The translations under genes and the position numbers were made by a program. The notes under the pieces are model-generated. The model saw nothing but the letters and a program-made list of their open reading frames with translations, ran no database searches and was not told the origin of the DNA. A DNA stretch of 64,000 nucleotides. Origin: Actinomycetes bacterium. Lineage in GTDB: Bacteria; Actinomycetota; Aquicultoria; Aquicultorales; Aquicultoraceae. This document shows positions 1 to 8,647 of this stretch, piece by piece. Positions within the stretch are counted from its first letter, which is position 1; the number at the start of each line of letters is the position of its first letter. The stretch is from positions 1 to 64,000 of the forward strand of contig JAJYQA010000028.1 of the NCBI GenBank assembly GCA_021794835.1, written 5' to 3'.

Positions 1-14
1 TTTTCTTGAGCCAT
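1..14 (-). CDS. 5' end of an unidentified gene (partial)
   Basis: Only the first codons (Met-Ala-Gln-Glu) lie in the window; the gene runs off the left edge on the minus strand. The start is supported by a strong AGGAGG ribosome-binding site at 22-27, seven bases upstream of the ATG at 12-14. Nothing can be said about the product. Confidence 0.45.
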
Positions 15-108
15 CGTTATTCCTCCTATAATAGTAGTGTCGTAACTTCTATTCTTGAGGAACGGTGGCTCATTTTCAACCCATCTTTAAATGAACCTTT
101 TTACAGAA

Positions 109-567
109 TTATATGGGCGCGATCTTCGCAAGATAGTCCTGTAGGCTTCGCAGGGCTCTTTCTATAGCTTTCAAATGGTAAACAATGAAATAGGTAGCAT
201 CATCCCCATCCTGTTCGGCATACAGAAATGCTTTCTCATATTGCGCTCTAGATTTCTTGAGGTGATACGATATTGGCAAGTATTCAAATAGCCAATAATC
301 GTTAGCAAGCATGTACCAGTAGAATAGAGCCCGCGCCGTTCTCCCGTTACCATCGGCAAATGGATGGATATAGGCAAGCCAAAAATGTAATAAAATTCCC
401 TTAACTACTGGATGTATGAACCTTGGATCATGTTTTTGCGAGTTCGCGAACTCGCAAAACAATTCAATCCTATCTGGCAGTTCATGGGCTTTAGGTGGAT
501 CATGCAAAATCTCATAGCTGGCTGAGTCCACGACAGAAATATCGTCGCTTATTCTTAAATGGCCTAT
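109..567 (-). pseudogene. Truncated Fic-domain protein remnant
   Basis: The reading frame holds a complete Fic core motif, HPFADGNGRTAR, the AMP-transfer loop of Fic/DOC enzymes that modify target proteins with nucleotides. Upstream of it is the typical proline-rich approach with a conserved HPVVKG segment. The frame is open from 567 but lacks an ATG, and GTG at 531 is the first possible start. Usual Fic proteins have about 200-400 residues with an N-terminal domain and often a C-terminal winged helix. Here the N-terminal part is cut by a TAA at 568-570 and the C-terminus ends 60-70 residues after the motif. I read this as a decayed gene, though a short active Fic protein cannot be excluded. 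Confidence 0.6.
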
Positions 568-654
568 TTATTATAAATTTTATCTATATTAACAATACAT
601 TTACAATAGCCATTTCTGGAAAATGTCGATTTTTGAGCGATAATTAAGCTTCTA

Positions 655-1485
655 TTATCTAATGCTTATATTTAGCTGACCGTTTTTACTATGCCTGCGC
701 ATGATGGTTCTAAACATCGCCGCGATGCCAGTGCCAAGTGAGTATATAGCTTCAGTGCTCAGGCTAGAATTGATTGATTCGTCAAAAAATAGCTTGAGAT
801 CGGATTCAAAATCATCTTCAGGCTTCCAGTAGCGTATGAGAAAGGGGACTTTGGGAAGTGGATATAAAATTACTGACCAATCTGCAGAAGACCTCTCATC
901 AAGTTTCTTTCCTCCAAAGATTTGGGCGATATCGAAGAAAAGTTGCTCGCCGGCATCAGCAACTCGCTTTAGCTCACGCTCGCACATTTTCAGGAAGAAG
1001 CTGTTCCGTGCCATCCCTTCTTTTAGTTCGGAAAAGCGAATCCAGTTTCCTCTCGGGTTATCGCCTTTACCCGATATTATATAGTGGAGCAGTATTATTT
1101 CAAACCAGTCTTTAACGTGGCACGATGAATCCACGTTACCTTCGTTATCAATGAAAAAGTCCTTTCCAAGACACTTAATTGATAGCTTATCGCCAACGAG
1201 CTGAGCTCCCAGTTTCGTTGCCACGGACGAGAAGCCAAGGGAGACAATATCTTTTTTCAGCTGCCGTAGTAGCGCTTCCCCGTTTTTATCAAGAGAATTG
1301 CCTAGAGGCGCTTTTTCTCTGGACTGACCAGCTAATTCTTGATCAACATGGGGACAGCTCTCAAGAGATTTCTCGCCTCTGAACACGAGATAGGCAAACG
1401 CCATACATGTTGACAATTGACACTGACGGCAATTTGATTTGTTTAGGATTTTATATATGTCGAGAGGGCTTTTAAAATCAGACAT
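655..1485 (-). CDS. Fe-S cluster motif / DUF3786 domain protein
   Basis: The 276-residue protein starts with a compact cysteine motif, NCRQCQLSTCMAFA followed by a further Cys, which resembles the four-Cys 4Fe-4S domain found in corrinoid iron-sulfur proteins and related redox proteins. The remaining ~200 residues resemble DUF3786, including the late segment with PFLIRYW and an acidic LFFDESI stretch. No signal peptide or membrane segment is visible, so it is probably cytoplasmic. Proteins of this build occur in anaerobes near corrinoid or C1 metabolism, but their reaction is unknown to me. It stands alone here, with no operon partner. Confidence 0.7.
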   Translation of the reverse strand: MSDFKSPLDIYKILNKSNCRQCQLSTCMAFAYLVFRGEKSLESCPHVDQELAGQSREKAPLGNSLDKNGEALLRQLKKDIVSLGFSSVATKLGAQLVGDKLSIKCLGKDFFIDNEGNVDSSCHVKDWFEIILLHYIISGKGDNPRGNWIRFSELKEGMARNSFFLKMCERELKRVADAGEQLFFDIAQIFGGKKLDERSSADWSVILYPLPKVPFLIRYWKPEDDFESDLKLFFDESINSSLSTEAIYSLGTGIAAMFRTIMRRHSKNGQLNISIR

Positions 1486-2377
1486 CTATTCTCCAGGTTT
1501 TTAAATATACGAGGAATAACCCCAAAAACTATACTAAAACTATACTATTTGATGATAATACAATTCCTCGCCGCTATTAAGCTTTCTTGAGGAACCAATA
1601 ATAACACTAGGATAACTTATTGGTATATCTTCGGCAATTTAAGCTTTTTTAGCTCACTCTTAATAGTAAAGGGAACGGCTATTAATACTCTGGCTCTTTA
1701 TATAAAACAACCGATAACTCTTCCAGAAGTTTTAAATATTGTCCAATCGATAATCGTTCTTATTTACCTTCCATTATGGAAAGCCCTTCCGTTGCCCAAC
1801 CACTTGCCCATGACAAATATTGACTACGTCGGTTATAATTAACAATATTAATGAGTGACCGATATGCCATTATTGTTTGCTAAAAAATACTTCTCGGAAA
1901 AACCAAAAGACGGCTTAAAGGCTGTCAAGCCTCGTTCCAAGGTTAAGCAGTATAACTCTTGGGGCGAGGGAACCGGCCTAGATATAAACGGAAAGTTTTG
2001 GCTAACCGTTAAGAAAGTCGAAGATTCCCTCCATTGAGGCTTGTCTAAAAGCTTTAATCCAGTCTCGGCGGGCCTCTTTTGTCTTTTCTTCCGAGGTGTT
2101 GCCGTATGGAAGCAGTTTTACGAGGGTGAAATAGCCTTATGCCCTACATCGGCGTTAAGCCACCGACCCTTCTTTAAATTCTGGCTTAAATATTAGCTGA
2201 TCCAATATTAAGTAAATCCTTTCTATAGCGACAACGAGGCGGTTCTTCACTGCAAATTCCAGGTATTGACAATTATTCAAAAGGGAGTTAGTCTAGTGTG
2301 CGGCAGCGTAAACCTACAGCAAGGGTCTTAATTTACTTGGATTAGGTAGTTGTCAAAGTGCAAAAGAAAAGCATTTA
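1486..2377. other. Gene-poor stretch with possible decayed coding
   Basis: No confident gene lies in this ~900-base AT-rich stretch. On the plus strand a 60-codon frame (1855-2037) lacks a ribosome-binding site. On the minus strand two short frames (2118-2186 and 2002-2136) read as one protein-like sequence interrupted by a frameshift; the second part contains KLLPYGNTSEEKTKEARRDW. That looks like the tail of a broken gene, but I do not recognise the family. The rest shows nothing. Confidence 0.3.
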
Positions 2378-2415
2378 CGCTTTTCTAGACGGTAGGCATG
2401 CCGTCCAGAAAAGCG
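2378..2415 (+). promoter_or_regulatory. 15-bp inverted repeat upstream of the hydrolase operon
   Basis: The arms CGCTTTTCTAGACGG (2378-2392) and CCGTCCAGAAAAGCG (2401-2415) match with one mismatch around an 8-base loop. The repeat lies 31 bases before the start of the small leader frame at 2447. No T-run follows, so an attenuator hairpin or a protein operator is more likely than a simple terminator. Confidence 0.5.
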
Positions 2416-2446
2416 AGATTACTATGCAAGAAAGGAGAATTTTAAA

Positions 2447-2575
2447 ATGAAATGCTTGGCATTAATGCAAGGCGAATACACACTTACAGGCAACTACAAG
2501 CTGCTTTATAAACTTTTCAAGACGTTTCTAATAGAAACCGAAGCAAAGAACGAGGTGATTCTGGATTTTGTTTAA
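2447..2575 (+). CDS. 42-residue leader-like small protein
   Basis: A short frame (begins MKCLALMQGEYTLTG) has a good AAGGAG site at 2432-2437 and an ATG start. Its end overlaps the TTG start of the amidase gene at 2568 by eight bases, so the two are probably translationally coupled. It sits directly behind the inverted repeat at 2378-2415. No family is recognised; it may be a real micro-protein or only a leader peptide that brings ribosomes to the amidase start. Confidence 0.45.
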   Translation: MKCLALMQGEYTLTGNYKLLYKLFKTFLIETEAKNEVILDFV

Positions 2576-3344
2576 GAAACAACTAAGCATATTATTCGTA
2601 ATTACCCTTTGGTTTGCCCTGACCATTGGGCTAGGAACAAAGGCTTTCGCGGCAGGTTACCCAATTACCGAAGAGCTTATTCACAACAATAGGTCAGGAG
2701 AGAGCCTATCCCCACAGGGCTTTGTAATCCACTCGACTGATGATCCAGGAGCTAATGCGCAAGCCATTCACGATTACTGGGACAGCCAATACGCTGGATC
2801 TTCTGCACATTATGTAGTAGATGACCACTCAATAATTAGGACTATTCCTGAAAATGAGGTGGCTTGGCATGTTGGGCCAACTGGAAATCACAAGTTTTTG
2901 GGTGTAGAGATGACTATGCCTGCCACCCATAACCAAGCATATTTTAATGAGACTTATAACCGTACAGTCTGGCTAGTAGCTGATGCCATGAAACGCTATG
3001 GTTGGAATATTAACGACATCTACTCGCACCATATGATTTCTAATATGTGGCCTGCTGAAACCGACGGCCATACTGACCCAGATGAGTATTTGGCTGAATA
3101 CGGCAAGACTTTTGACCAGATGAGAGCGGATATTCAAGCTACTTTAAACCAGCTTAACGCGCCACCTGCGCCGCCCGCACCACAGCCAGTTGTGCAGAAG
3201 AGTGCGCCAAAAACTCAACCAGTGGTTAATCCAGAGAAGGCCAAAAAAGTAGAGAAGGCCAAAAAAGCAGAAGAGGTTCAAAATAACGGCTATATAGAGA
3301 TCTTCGGGCGTTGGGTTTGGCAAGCGATAGCAAAGGTGGGGTAG
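2568..3344 (+). CDS. Secreted N-acetylmuramoyl-L-alanine amidase (Amidase_2/PGRP type)
   Basis: This hydrolase should cut the amide bond between N-acetylmuramic acid and L-Ala in peptidoglycan. A signal peptide covers about residues 1-29 (ends KAFAAG). The zinc-amidase fold follows: FVIHST with the first His ligand, SAHYVVDD, AWHVGP and the late SHH/DGHTDPDEYL segment. The C-terminal ~60 residues are a Pro/Ala- and Lys-rich linker with a repeated EKAKK motif, likely a wall-spanning or wall-binding tail. The start is a TTG with GAGGTG ahead of it, coupled to the small frame upstream. The next gene, another wall hydrolase, begins nine bases after its end. Confidence 0.85.
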   Translation: MFKKQLSILFVITLWFALTIGLGTKAFAAGYPITEELIHNNRSGESLSPQGFVIHSTDDPGANAQAIHDYWDSQYAGSSAHYVVDDHSIIRTIPENEVAWHVGPTGNHKFLGVEMTMPATHNQAYFNETYNRTVWLVADAMKRYGWNINDIYSHHMISNMWPAETDGHTDPDEYLAEYGKTFDQMRADIQATLNQLNAPPAPPAPQPVVQKSAPKTQPVVNPEKAKKVEKAKKAEEVQNNGYIEIFGRWVWQAIAKVG

Positions 3345-3352
3345 ATATAGGG

Positions 3353-4057
3353 ATGAGTAGGATAAAATGGGAAAACTTGTTTAGCTTTGGTATAGGGGCA
3401 ATTTTTCTAGCCAACCTGTTTTTTGTGGTAGGTTCCCAACCAGCTAACGTCCAAGCTACAACCTCAGTTACCAAAACCCTAAGTTCTCAAGCTACGGATT
3501 TAATTACCCAAGCACCAGAAAAGCAAATCCCGATAATGGGGAAGGCCCACGCCACCAAAAAACAAATGGTTGCTTATTATCAGCGAAATAACTCAAGCTA
3601 TCCTTATGCGGGTACCAATGTACCCACAATTCAAGACTTTGTGCAGACCACAATTGATGAGGCTAATTATGAGGGAGTTAGGGCTGACGTTGCCTTTGCC
3701 TTGATGATGCACGAGACAGGCCTTTTAAAATTTGGCAGAGACGTGTCCCCAAGCCAATATAATTTTGGTGGCATTGGCGCTACGGGCGGTGGTGTTCCTG
3801 GAAATAGTTTTCCTAACCCGCAAATTGGTATACGGGCGGTAGTTCAGCACTTAAAAGCTTATGCTACAACTGCACCCTTAAACCGAGCGGCTAATAACTC
3901 AAAGTGGGAGACTCCTTACGCTGACCCCCGTTATAATCTGGTTGATAAAGGCTCGGTGCCTCTTGTGAACGGCTTAGGCTCTGGTAAGTGGGCTGTTGAT
4001 CAAACCTACGGAGCCTCTCTTTTAAATCAAATAAATTACATGGTAAGTCTCAAATAA
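3353..4057 (+). CDS. Secreted glucosaminidase-domain cell-wall hydrolase
   Basis: After a single N-terminal hydrophobic segment (about residues 8-30) and a short linker comes a glucosaminidase-type (GH73-like) domain: TTIDEANYEGVRADVAFALM with the catalytic-type Glu in MMHETG, then YNFGGIGATGG and a conserved C-terminal WAVDQTYG. Such enzymes cleave the glycan strand of peptidoglycan. The ATG at 3353 is preferred over an in-frame GTG-type start at 3311, because it follows a GGTGGGG site and begins directly with the signal anchor. It pairs with the amidase upstream in one transcription unit, so the two probably act together on the cell wall. Confidence 0.8.
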   Translation: MSRIKWENLFSFGIGAIFLANLFFVVGSQPANVQATTSVTKTLSSQATDLITQAPEKQIPIMGKAHATKKQMVAYYQRNNSSYPYAGTNVPTIQDFVQTTIDEANYEGVRADVAFALMMHETGLLKFGRDVSPSQYNFGGIGATGGGVPGNSFPNPQIGIRAVVQHLKAYATTAPLNRAANNSKWETPYADPRYNLVDKGSVPLVNGLGSGKWAVDQTYGASLLNQINYMVSLK

Positions 4058-4063
4058 ATATGA

Positions 4064-6352
4064 CTACATAGGCCATTTTACCTGAACAGACGCCAGGTTA
4101 GGCTCAGTGTTTCCACTACTGTCGGTTGCCCGGGCCCTTATTTCATACTCCTTGTTCCTATCCTTGGGCAGTACCCACAGATAAGACCAAATAGCTTCTT
4201 TCTTTCCTTGGCCTCGGGTAATATTGGCTTTGTTCCAGGCCTCTGAGTTTTGCCAGCCATGTCCGTTCCAGTAGGAATTATCGGATTTATTTACGATTGC
4301 AACTTCGACGCTGGAGACTCCTTTATCATCCGAGGAGATACCGTAAATCGTCACCGCGTCTCCGGAGATGTTGGATGCTCCGGTTGGGGAGAGGATGGCG
4401 GTGGTCGGTGGCTTGATATCGCTTAGGCTTATCACTGTTACTACCGAGAAATTTGTAATTTGTGCCGTTATCTGATTGCTGACTAAATCAATGCTCTCGT
4501 TCCCGATCTGCTCCCACTTCTTCTGCCCCTCGTCGTAGAAAACCAGCCTAAGACTAGTTGGGTTGGGCGACTCGTCACGTTTATACTTAATTGTTAAGGT
4601 TGCCGGTGTGCTAAGCGTTAATTGTTTAGGTGAGAATTGGTAAACCCCGCTGTACCTGGTCGCCCCATTTGTGCCCGGCACCTGCTTACCCCTTAATTCG
4701 TCTATTTTTATTTCCGTATCTTTTGGTAGCGCGCCCTTCGGAATCTCAAGGGCGATGGTTTGGTTATTATCTTCAATTTTGCCGCCGCTTGAGCCGATTA
4801 TGCTTTTAGTTGACGACTTATATGTGCCGGTTGTTACAAAGCTCCAGGAGTAGTTGGCGGCAAGCGGGTTTCCCGCAAGGTCTTTGATGCCCGTCGTTAA
4901 ATAAACCGTATAGCTGGTCCCGTTATCGAGTTTTTCCCGGGGAAGAAGCTTGGCGGTCTTTGATTTATCATCGTAGGTTACATTGGCTGCAATCCAGCGC
5001 GAGCCCTGCTTGATATAAAATGTCGAGCCCGGCTCGGAGCCGTCGTTTTTAAGACTTGAAGGATCTACACCCTTATAGAAAATAACGCTCACAACTGATC
5101 CGGGCAAGACTTTGGCATCGTTGGGGGCTGGAAAGACCTGCTTGGCCACCGGCGGTTTGGTATCCAAGTTGATACTGGACGAGACCCGGTAGGTATTGCC
5201 GGAGTCGTCCTTAAACCGTGCGCTTACTACTTTTGCCCCATCGCCTTTTGGAAGGGTAAGGGTCTTTGTTGTCTCAAAACTTTCCCAGTTAGTCCAGGTA
5301 ATCCCGTTATCTGGGCTAAAGCACATCTGATTTGCGCCGCTTACAGCAATGTTAATATGGACCTTTTTTTTATTTGTGTAGCTTGCCCCATCGTCTAAGT
5401 AGATATTACCAACCGGGCCGACGTTATCCACTGTAACAAAGTCTTCAACCGGGAAGACCTCCCGGTTTCCCATGGTATCGGTTGCCCGGGCCAGAATTTC
5501 AAAAGATCCGCTGTCACTTGTTGGAAGCGGCCAGGGATAACTCCAGGTTACCGAGCAACCATTAATACCGGATATTATTGTAGCCGGGTTCCAGGATTTC
5601 TGTTTAACCCAACTGTTGCCGTTCCACCAGGTGTTGTCGTAGAGCCTTACTATGGCCACCGCAACGTTATTAACACCCGTATCGTCGGTTGCAATCCCGT
5701 TAATTGCACAGTTGCGTCCGGTTATTTTACTGGTGCCGGTTGGGTTTAGGATGGACGTTTTGGGTTTGGTACCTACGTTTGATATATTTAGTTCTATGTC
5801 GTCGAACCAGGCGTACGTTGCGGCGTCTCGCGAATTTCCGTTTTCAAAGGCGGCACCGAAGCTTACCGCATATAATCCACTTTGATCCAGATATCCCGTG
5901 ATATCGACCGATTGGGTTATCCAAATATTGTCGTCCGACGGGTTTTTCTCCTCCCATATGGTAACTGTTGTTTTATCGGGCTTTATAAGGTTTACGTAGA
6001 GTCTTTGCGATACCGGTGCGATGGCTCTCCAGTTTTTCTTAAAGGCAAAACTGATGCTGCCGCTCACTTTTGCCGGAATCGGGATATTGACCTGTTGGGT
6101 GGCGATGGCCTTGCCCCTATCCCTGCGCCCAGGGATGTAAAAGCGTAGGCTGCCGCTATTCGTGCAGCCTACGCTGTCCCAGCTGGTTTTGATCCCTTTG
6201 TTTATATCCTTTAGAACCCATCCGCTAAGATTATTATCAAAGCTTCCGTTAAGAATAAGCTGATTGGCCGATGCGGTCTGGGGAGCTAATGCGATTGCCA
6301 AAGCGAAAATAACGGTTAGGGCAATGGCATTAAGCAGGCTTTTTATTCCCAT
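4064..6352 (-). CDS. Large secreted protein with Ig-like, Big_5 and ZU5-like domains
   Basis: The 762-residue protein has a signal peptide (about 1-29, ends ASA-NQ). A jelly-roll-like N-terminal region (NGSFDNNLSGWVL) resembles carbohydrate-binding modules. Next come a bacterial Ig-type repeat (GTSKITGRNCAINGIATDDTG), a Big_5-like domain (about 385-500, ends LAANYSWSFVTTG), a ZU5-like domain (SSGGKIEDNNQTIALEIPKG) and a final copy of the first Ig repeat. There is no catalytic motif. It is probably a surface or extracellular structural protein. It ends five bases before the start region of nothing else on this strand and is the second gene after the TPR protein, whose stop is four bases from this start. 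Confidence 0.7.
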   Translation of the reverse strand: MGIKSLLNAIALTVIFALAIALAPQTASANQLILNGSFDNNLSGWVLKDINKGIKTSWDSVGCTNSGSLRFYIPGRRDRGKAIATQQVNIPIPAKVSGSISFAFKKNWRAIAPVSQRLYVNLIKPDKTTVTIWEEKNPSDDNIWITQSVDITGYLDQSGLYAVSFGAAFENGNSRDAATYAWFDDIELNISNVGTKPKTSILNPTGTSKITGRNCAINGIATDDTGVNNVAVAIVRLYDNTWWNGNSWVKQKSWNPATIISGINGCSVTWSYPWPLPTSDSGSFEILARATDTMGNREVFPVEDFVTVDNVGPVGNIYLDDGASYTNKKKVHINIAVSGANQMCFSPDNGITWTNWESFETTKTLTLPKGDGAKVVSARFKDDSGNTYRVSSSINLDTKPPVAKQVFPAPNDAKVLPGSVVSVIFYKGVDPSSLKNDGSEPGSTFYIKQGSRWIAANVTYDDKSKTAKLLPREKLDNGTSYTVYLTTGIKDLAGNPLAANYSWSFVTTGTYKSSTKSIIGSSGGKIEDNNQTIALEIPKGALPKDTEIKIDELRGKQVPGTNGATRYSGVYQFSPKQLTLSTPATLTIKYKRDESPNPTSLRLVFYDEGQKKWEQIGNESIDLVSNQITAQITNFSVVTVISLSDIKPPTTAILSPTGASNISGDAVTIYGISSDDKGVSSVEVAIVNKSDNSYWNGHGWQNSEAWNKANITRGQGKKEAIWSYLWVLPKDRNKEYEIRARATDSSGNTEPNLASVQVKWPM

Positions 6353-6356
6353 CTGA

Positions 6357-7298
6357 TCACCTCTGCCCGGAGGCAGGCTGTATTTGCGCCCCGATCTTCG
6401 CCTCGAGATCTTGGAGGGTTTGGTTATTCGGATTTACCGCCAAGCCGGTTGCGATAATTCCCTTGGCCTGCGTGTAGTTGTTTTGCGTGATGTAGATGTT
6501 GGCTATCTCCGCAAGAACATCCGCCCTTGCTTTATCGTCTGCGGGCAGGAGGTTTAAGACGCTTTTCCACTCATCAACTGCATTAGCGTAATATTTACCC
6601 TTGGCGCTTGCACGGGCAAGCTCTATACGGAAAAGAAGCGTGTTCGGCGAGGCATGCACGGCCCGGCTTAGGTATTCAATGCTTTCCTTCTCCCTTCCCA
6701 TATGCTCAAGAACGACGCCGATTTTGTAAAGGGTATCAGGGTCCTCGTTCTTGGCCTTTAATATATCCTGGTACTCATTAAGTGCTTTCTGGCTATCCCC
6801 GGTTAGGAAATAAGATGATGCCAGAAGCTCGCGCATCTTTAGATCGTTTTTGTTTGCCCTGACGTACTTTTCTAAGCCTGGGATAACTCCCTTATAGTTG
6901 CCTTTATTGTAGGCATCGGTGATCTGGCTTGGGTTTGTTATCTCCACGGTTGCGACTTGTTTTTGAGGCGTGTTTCCGTGATGAACTTTTGGCCACAGGA
7001 TCACCGCGGGAACGGTGACCAAAGCGGCGGCGAATATGGCAAGCAAGACCAAAAGTACCCTTTTGGTTGTAGCATTCATGTTGCGAAAAGTGTTTAGCAG
7101 GTTATCAACGAAGGTGTCTTGTTTTAGGAAAAAATCACGAAACCCTAGGGTGTCATTGATTTTTGTGTCATTGGTCGTTGTGTCGTTGGTCTTTGCATCA
7201 CCGGGCTTTATATCGTTAGCTTTTGCAGAACTATTTTTAGAGCCATTTTTCTTCTTTTTCTTATTTGTACTGCCTTGCTTTTTTGAGGATTTACCCAA
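6357..7298 (-). CDS. Membrane-anchored TPR protein
   Basis: The N-terminus is a Lys-rich tract followed by a low-complexity repeat of TNDT/INDT-like units (about residues 28-52). One membrane segment spans about residues 80-101. The outer part (about 120-300) holds several tetratricopeptide repeats, e.g. ALNEYQDILKAKNEDPDTLY. TPR domains act as scaffolds for protein complexes. The start is a TTG preceded by GGAGA. It forms an operon with the large Ig-like secreted protein four bases downstream and may help place it at the surface. No exact homolog is recognised. Confidence 0.7.
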   Translation of the reverse strand: MGKSSKKQGSTNKKKKKNGSKNSSAKANDIKPGDAKTNDTTTNDTKINDTLGFRDFFLKQDTFVDNLLNTFRNMNATTKRVLLVLLAIFAAALVTVPAVILWPKVHHGNTPQKQVATVEITNPSQITDAYNKGNYKGVIPGLEKYVRANKNDLKMRELLASSYFLTGDSQKALNEYQDILKAKNEDPDTLYKIGVVLEHMGREKESIEYLSRAVHASPNTLLFRIELARASAKGKYYANAVDEWKSVLNLLPADDKARADVLAEIANIYITQNNYTQAKGIIATGLAVNPNNQTLQDLEAKIGAQIQPASGQR

Positions 7299-7341
7299 CT
7301 CAATTTCTCCAAGACATCCTATTTTGTTTCATAGCGCATAT

Positions 7342-7350
7342 ATTATAACA
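7342..7350 (-). promoter_or_regulatory. Extended -10 promoter for the TPR/Ig-like operon
   Basis: Read on the minus strand the sequence is TGTTATAAT, a TGn-extended -10 element, about 45 bases upstream of the TTG start at 7298. No good -35 is present, as is common with extended -10 promoters. Confidence 0.5.
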
Positions 7351-7567
7351 GAACGTTTGCATAATTATTATATAGGATAGCTTTTAAATGTAGCAATCTA
7401 GCATTATGTAGCACATTAAATTATACTATTATCGTGTTACGTAATAGTTGCTAACCACTGCTAGATATTTAATGCTGGAATATGGAAGCAGCAGTTGGGT
7501 AAAATCTTCTGGCTTCTTGGTTCTGACCTCTGACTCCTTAAGGATAATATTGGTGGTATTTTAAAAG

Positions 7568-8647
7568 GTGATTATCCCCAAGTTTTTTACGGCATTGCTG
7601 GCAAGAGTAAGCAGTATGTATGTGGTCATCACGGCCCTTTGTTTTTCTATAGTATTTTTTCTAGTCCTAGTTTTTCTCTTACGAAATCTACTTAATAAGC
7701 TGGAAATCAAGAAAATTTACCGGTTGCCAATCCCGCTCTTTGCAACCATGGTCTTTGCGGTTTTTCTAATATTTGCGGGCGTGACCTCGCACCCGCTAGT
7801 CTGCCAAACCTGCCATCCCATGCGGGTTGCGGCGAGAGAGTTGAGTCAGTCCGGCCACAGTAAGGTAACCTGCATAGCCTGTCATAAGGAATCCTCGGTC
7901 ATGGCCATGCCGATCCAAAAGCTTGAGCAGGCAAGGATGATTTATGATTACCTGACCGGCAACTATCGTCAGCCCATTATCGCCGATGTAGGTAACAATG
8001 CGTGTCTAACCTGCCACAGTGATATCGCCCATGGAGTTAAAACTCGGCATAAGGTTATGATGAGCCATCGCGAGGTATTAAACGTAGGTATTCGTTGTAC
8101 CGATTGCCATGATGAGGTTGCGCATGGCAACAAAAAGGGCCTAAAAGGCATCTCAATGATGGAAAAATGCAGCGGCTGCCATAATGACCGCGAAGCCTCT
8201 TCGAGATGCCAAACCTGCCATTTAGAAAAAGTATGGCTTGGAATGAAGCCTTATACCGGCTGGGGAGTTGCCCACGGCCCGAACTGGATGAAAATCCACG
8301 GGGCAAGGGATCTTTTTATCTGCAAAGATTGCCACCACGAGAAGGACTGCAACCAGTGCCATTCAACCGTACCCCATCCGGAGGGTTGGGAATATATCCA
8401 CGGGCAGGATGCAAAGCAAAATCCAAGCGACTGCGCGATCTGCCATAAAGAAGAGAAGTTTTGCCGCCAGTGCCATCTCGTATCCATGCCCCACCCGCCA
8501 GCTTTCTTGTCAACGCATAAATGGGAGGCAGATATTTACGGCAAGAAGACGTGCCTTACTTGCCATTATGAAAAGGACTGTGACAAGTGCCACGAAAAAC
8601 ACAAGCACAAAGGCGTTCTAATAACCGGGGGTAACCAGAGGCCATGA
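7568..8647 (+). CDS. Membrane-anchored 12-haem cytochrome c
   Basis: The protein (359 residues) has two N-terminal membrane segments (about 17-39 and 55-73) and then twelve CXXCH haem sites, the first at Cys79. The first site reads CQTCHPM, like the NapC/NirT/CymA quinol-oxidising family, where Met can serve as a haem ligand. The remaining sites extend well beyond the usual four haems. It most likely carries electrons from the quinone pool across the outer face of the membrane. The GTG start at 7568 has GGTGG upstream; an ATG at 7616 is possible but would shorten the first membrane segment. Its ATGA stop overlaps the start of a second 12-haem gene. Confidence 0.85.
   Translation: MIIPKFFTALLARVSSMYVVITALCFSIVFFLVLVFLLRNLLNKLEIKKIYRLPIPLFATMVFAVFLIFAGVTSHPLVCQTCHPMRVAARELSQSGHSKVTCIACHKESSVMAMPIQKLEQARMIYDYLTGNYRQPIIADVGNNACLTCHSDIAHGVKTRHKVMMSHREVLNVGIRCTDCHDEVAHGNKKGLKGISMMEKCSGCHNDREASSRCQTCHLEKVWLGMKPYTGWGVAHGPNWMKIHGARDLFICKDCHHEKDCNQCHSTVPHPEGWEYIHGQDAKQNPSDCAICHKEEKFCRQCHLVSMPHPPAFLSTHKWEADIYGKKTCLTCHYEKDCDKCHEKHKHKGVLITGGNQRP

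Noticed and set aside
1855-2037. 60-codon frame on the plus strand
   Set aside because: It has no ribosome-binding site, no recognised motif and lies beside decayed coding on the other strand; kept only in the description of the gene-poor stretch.
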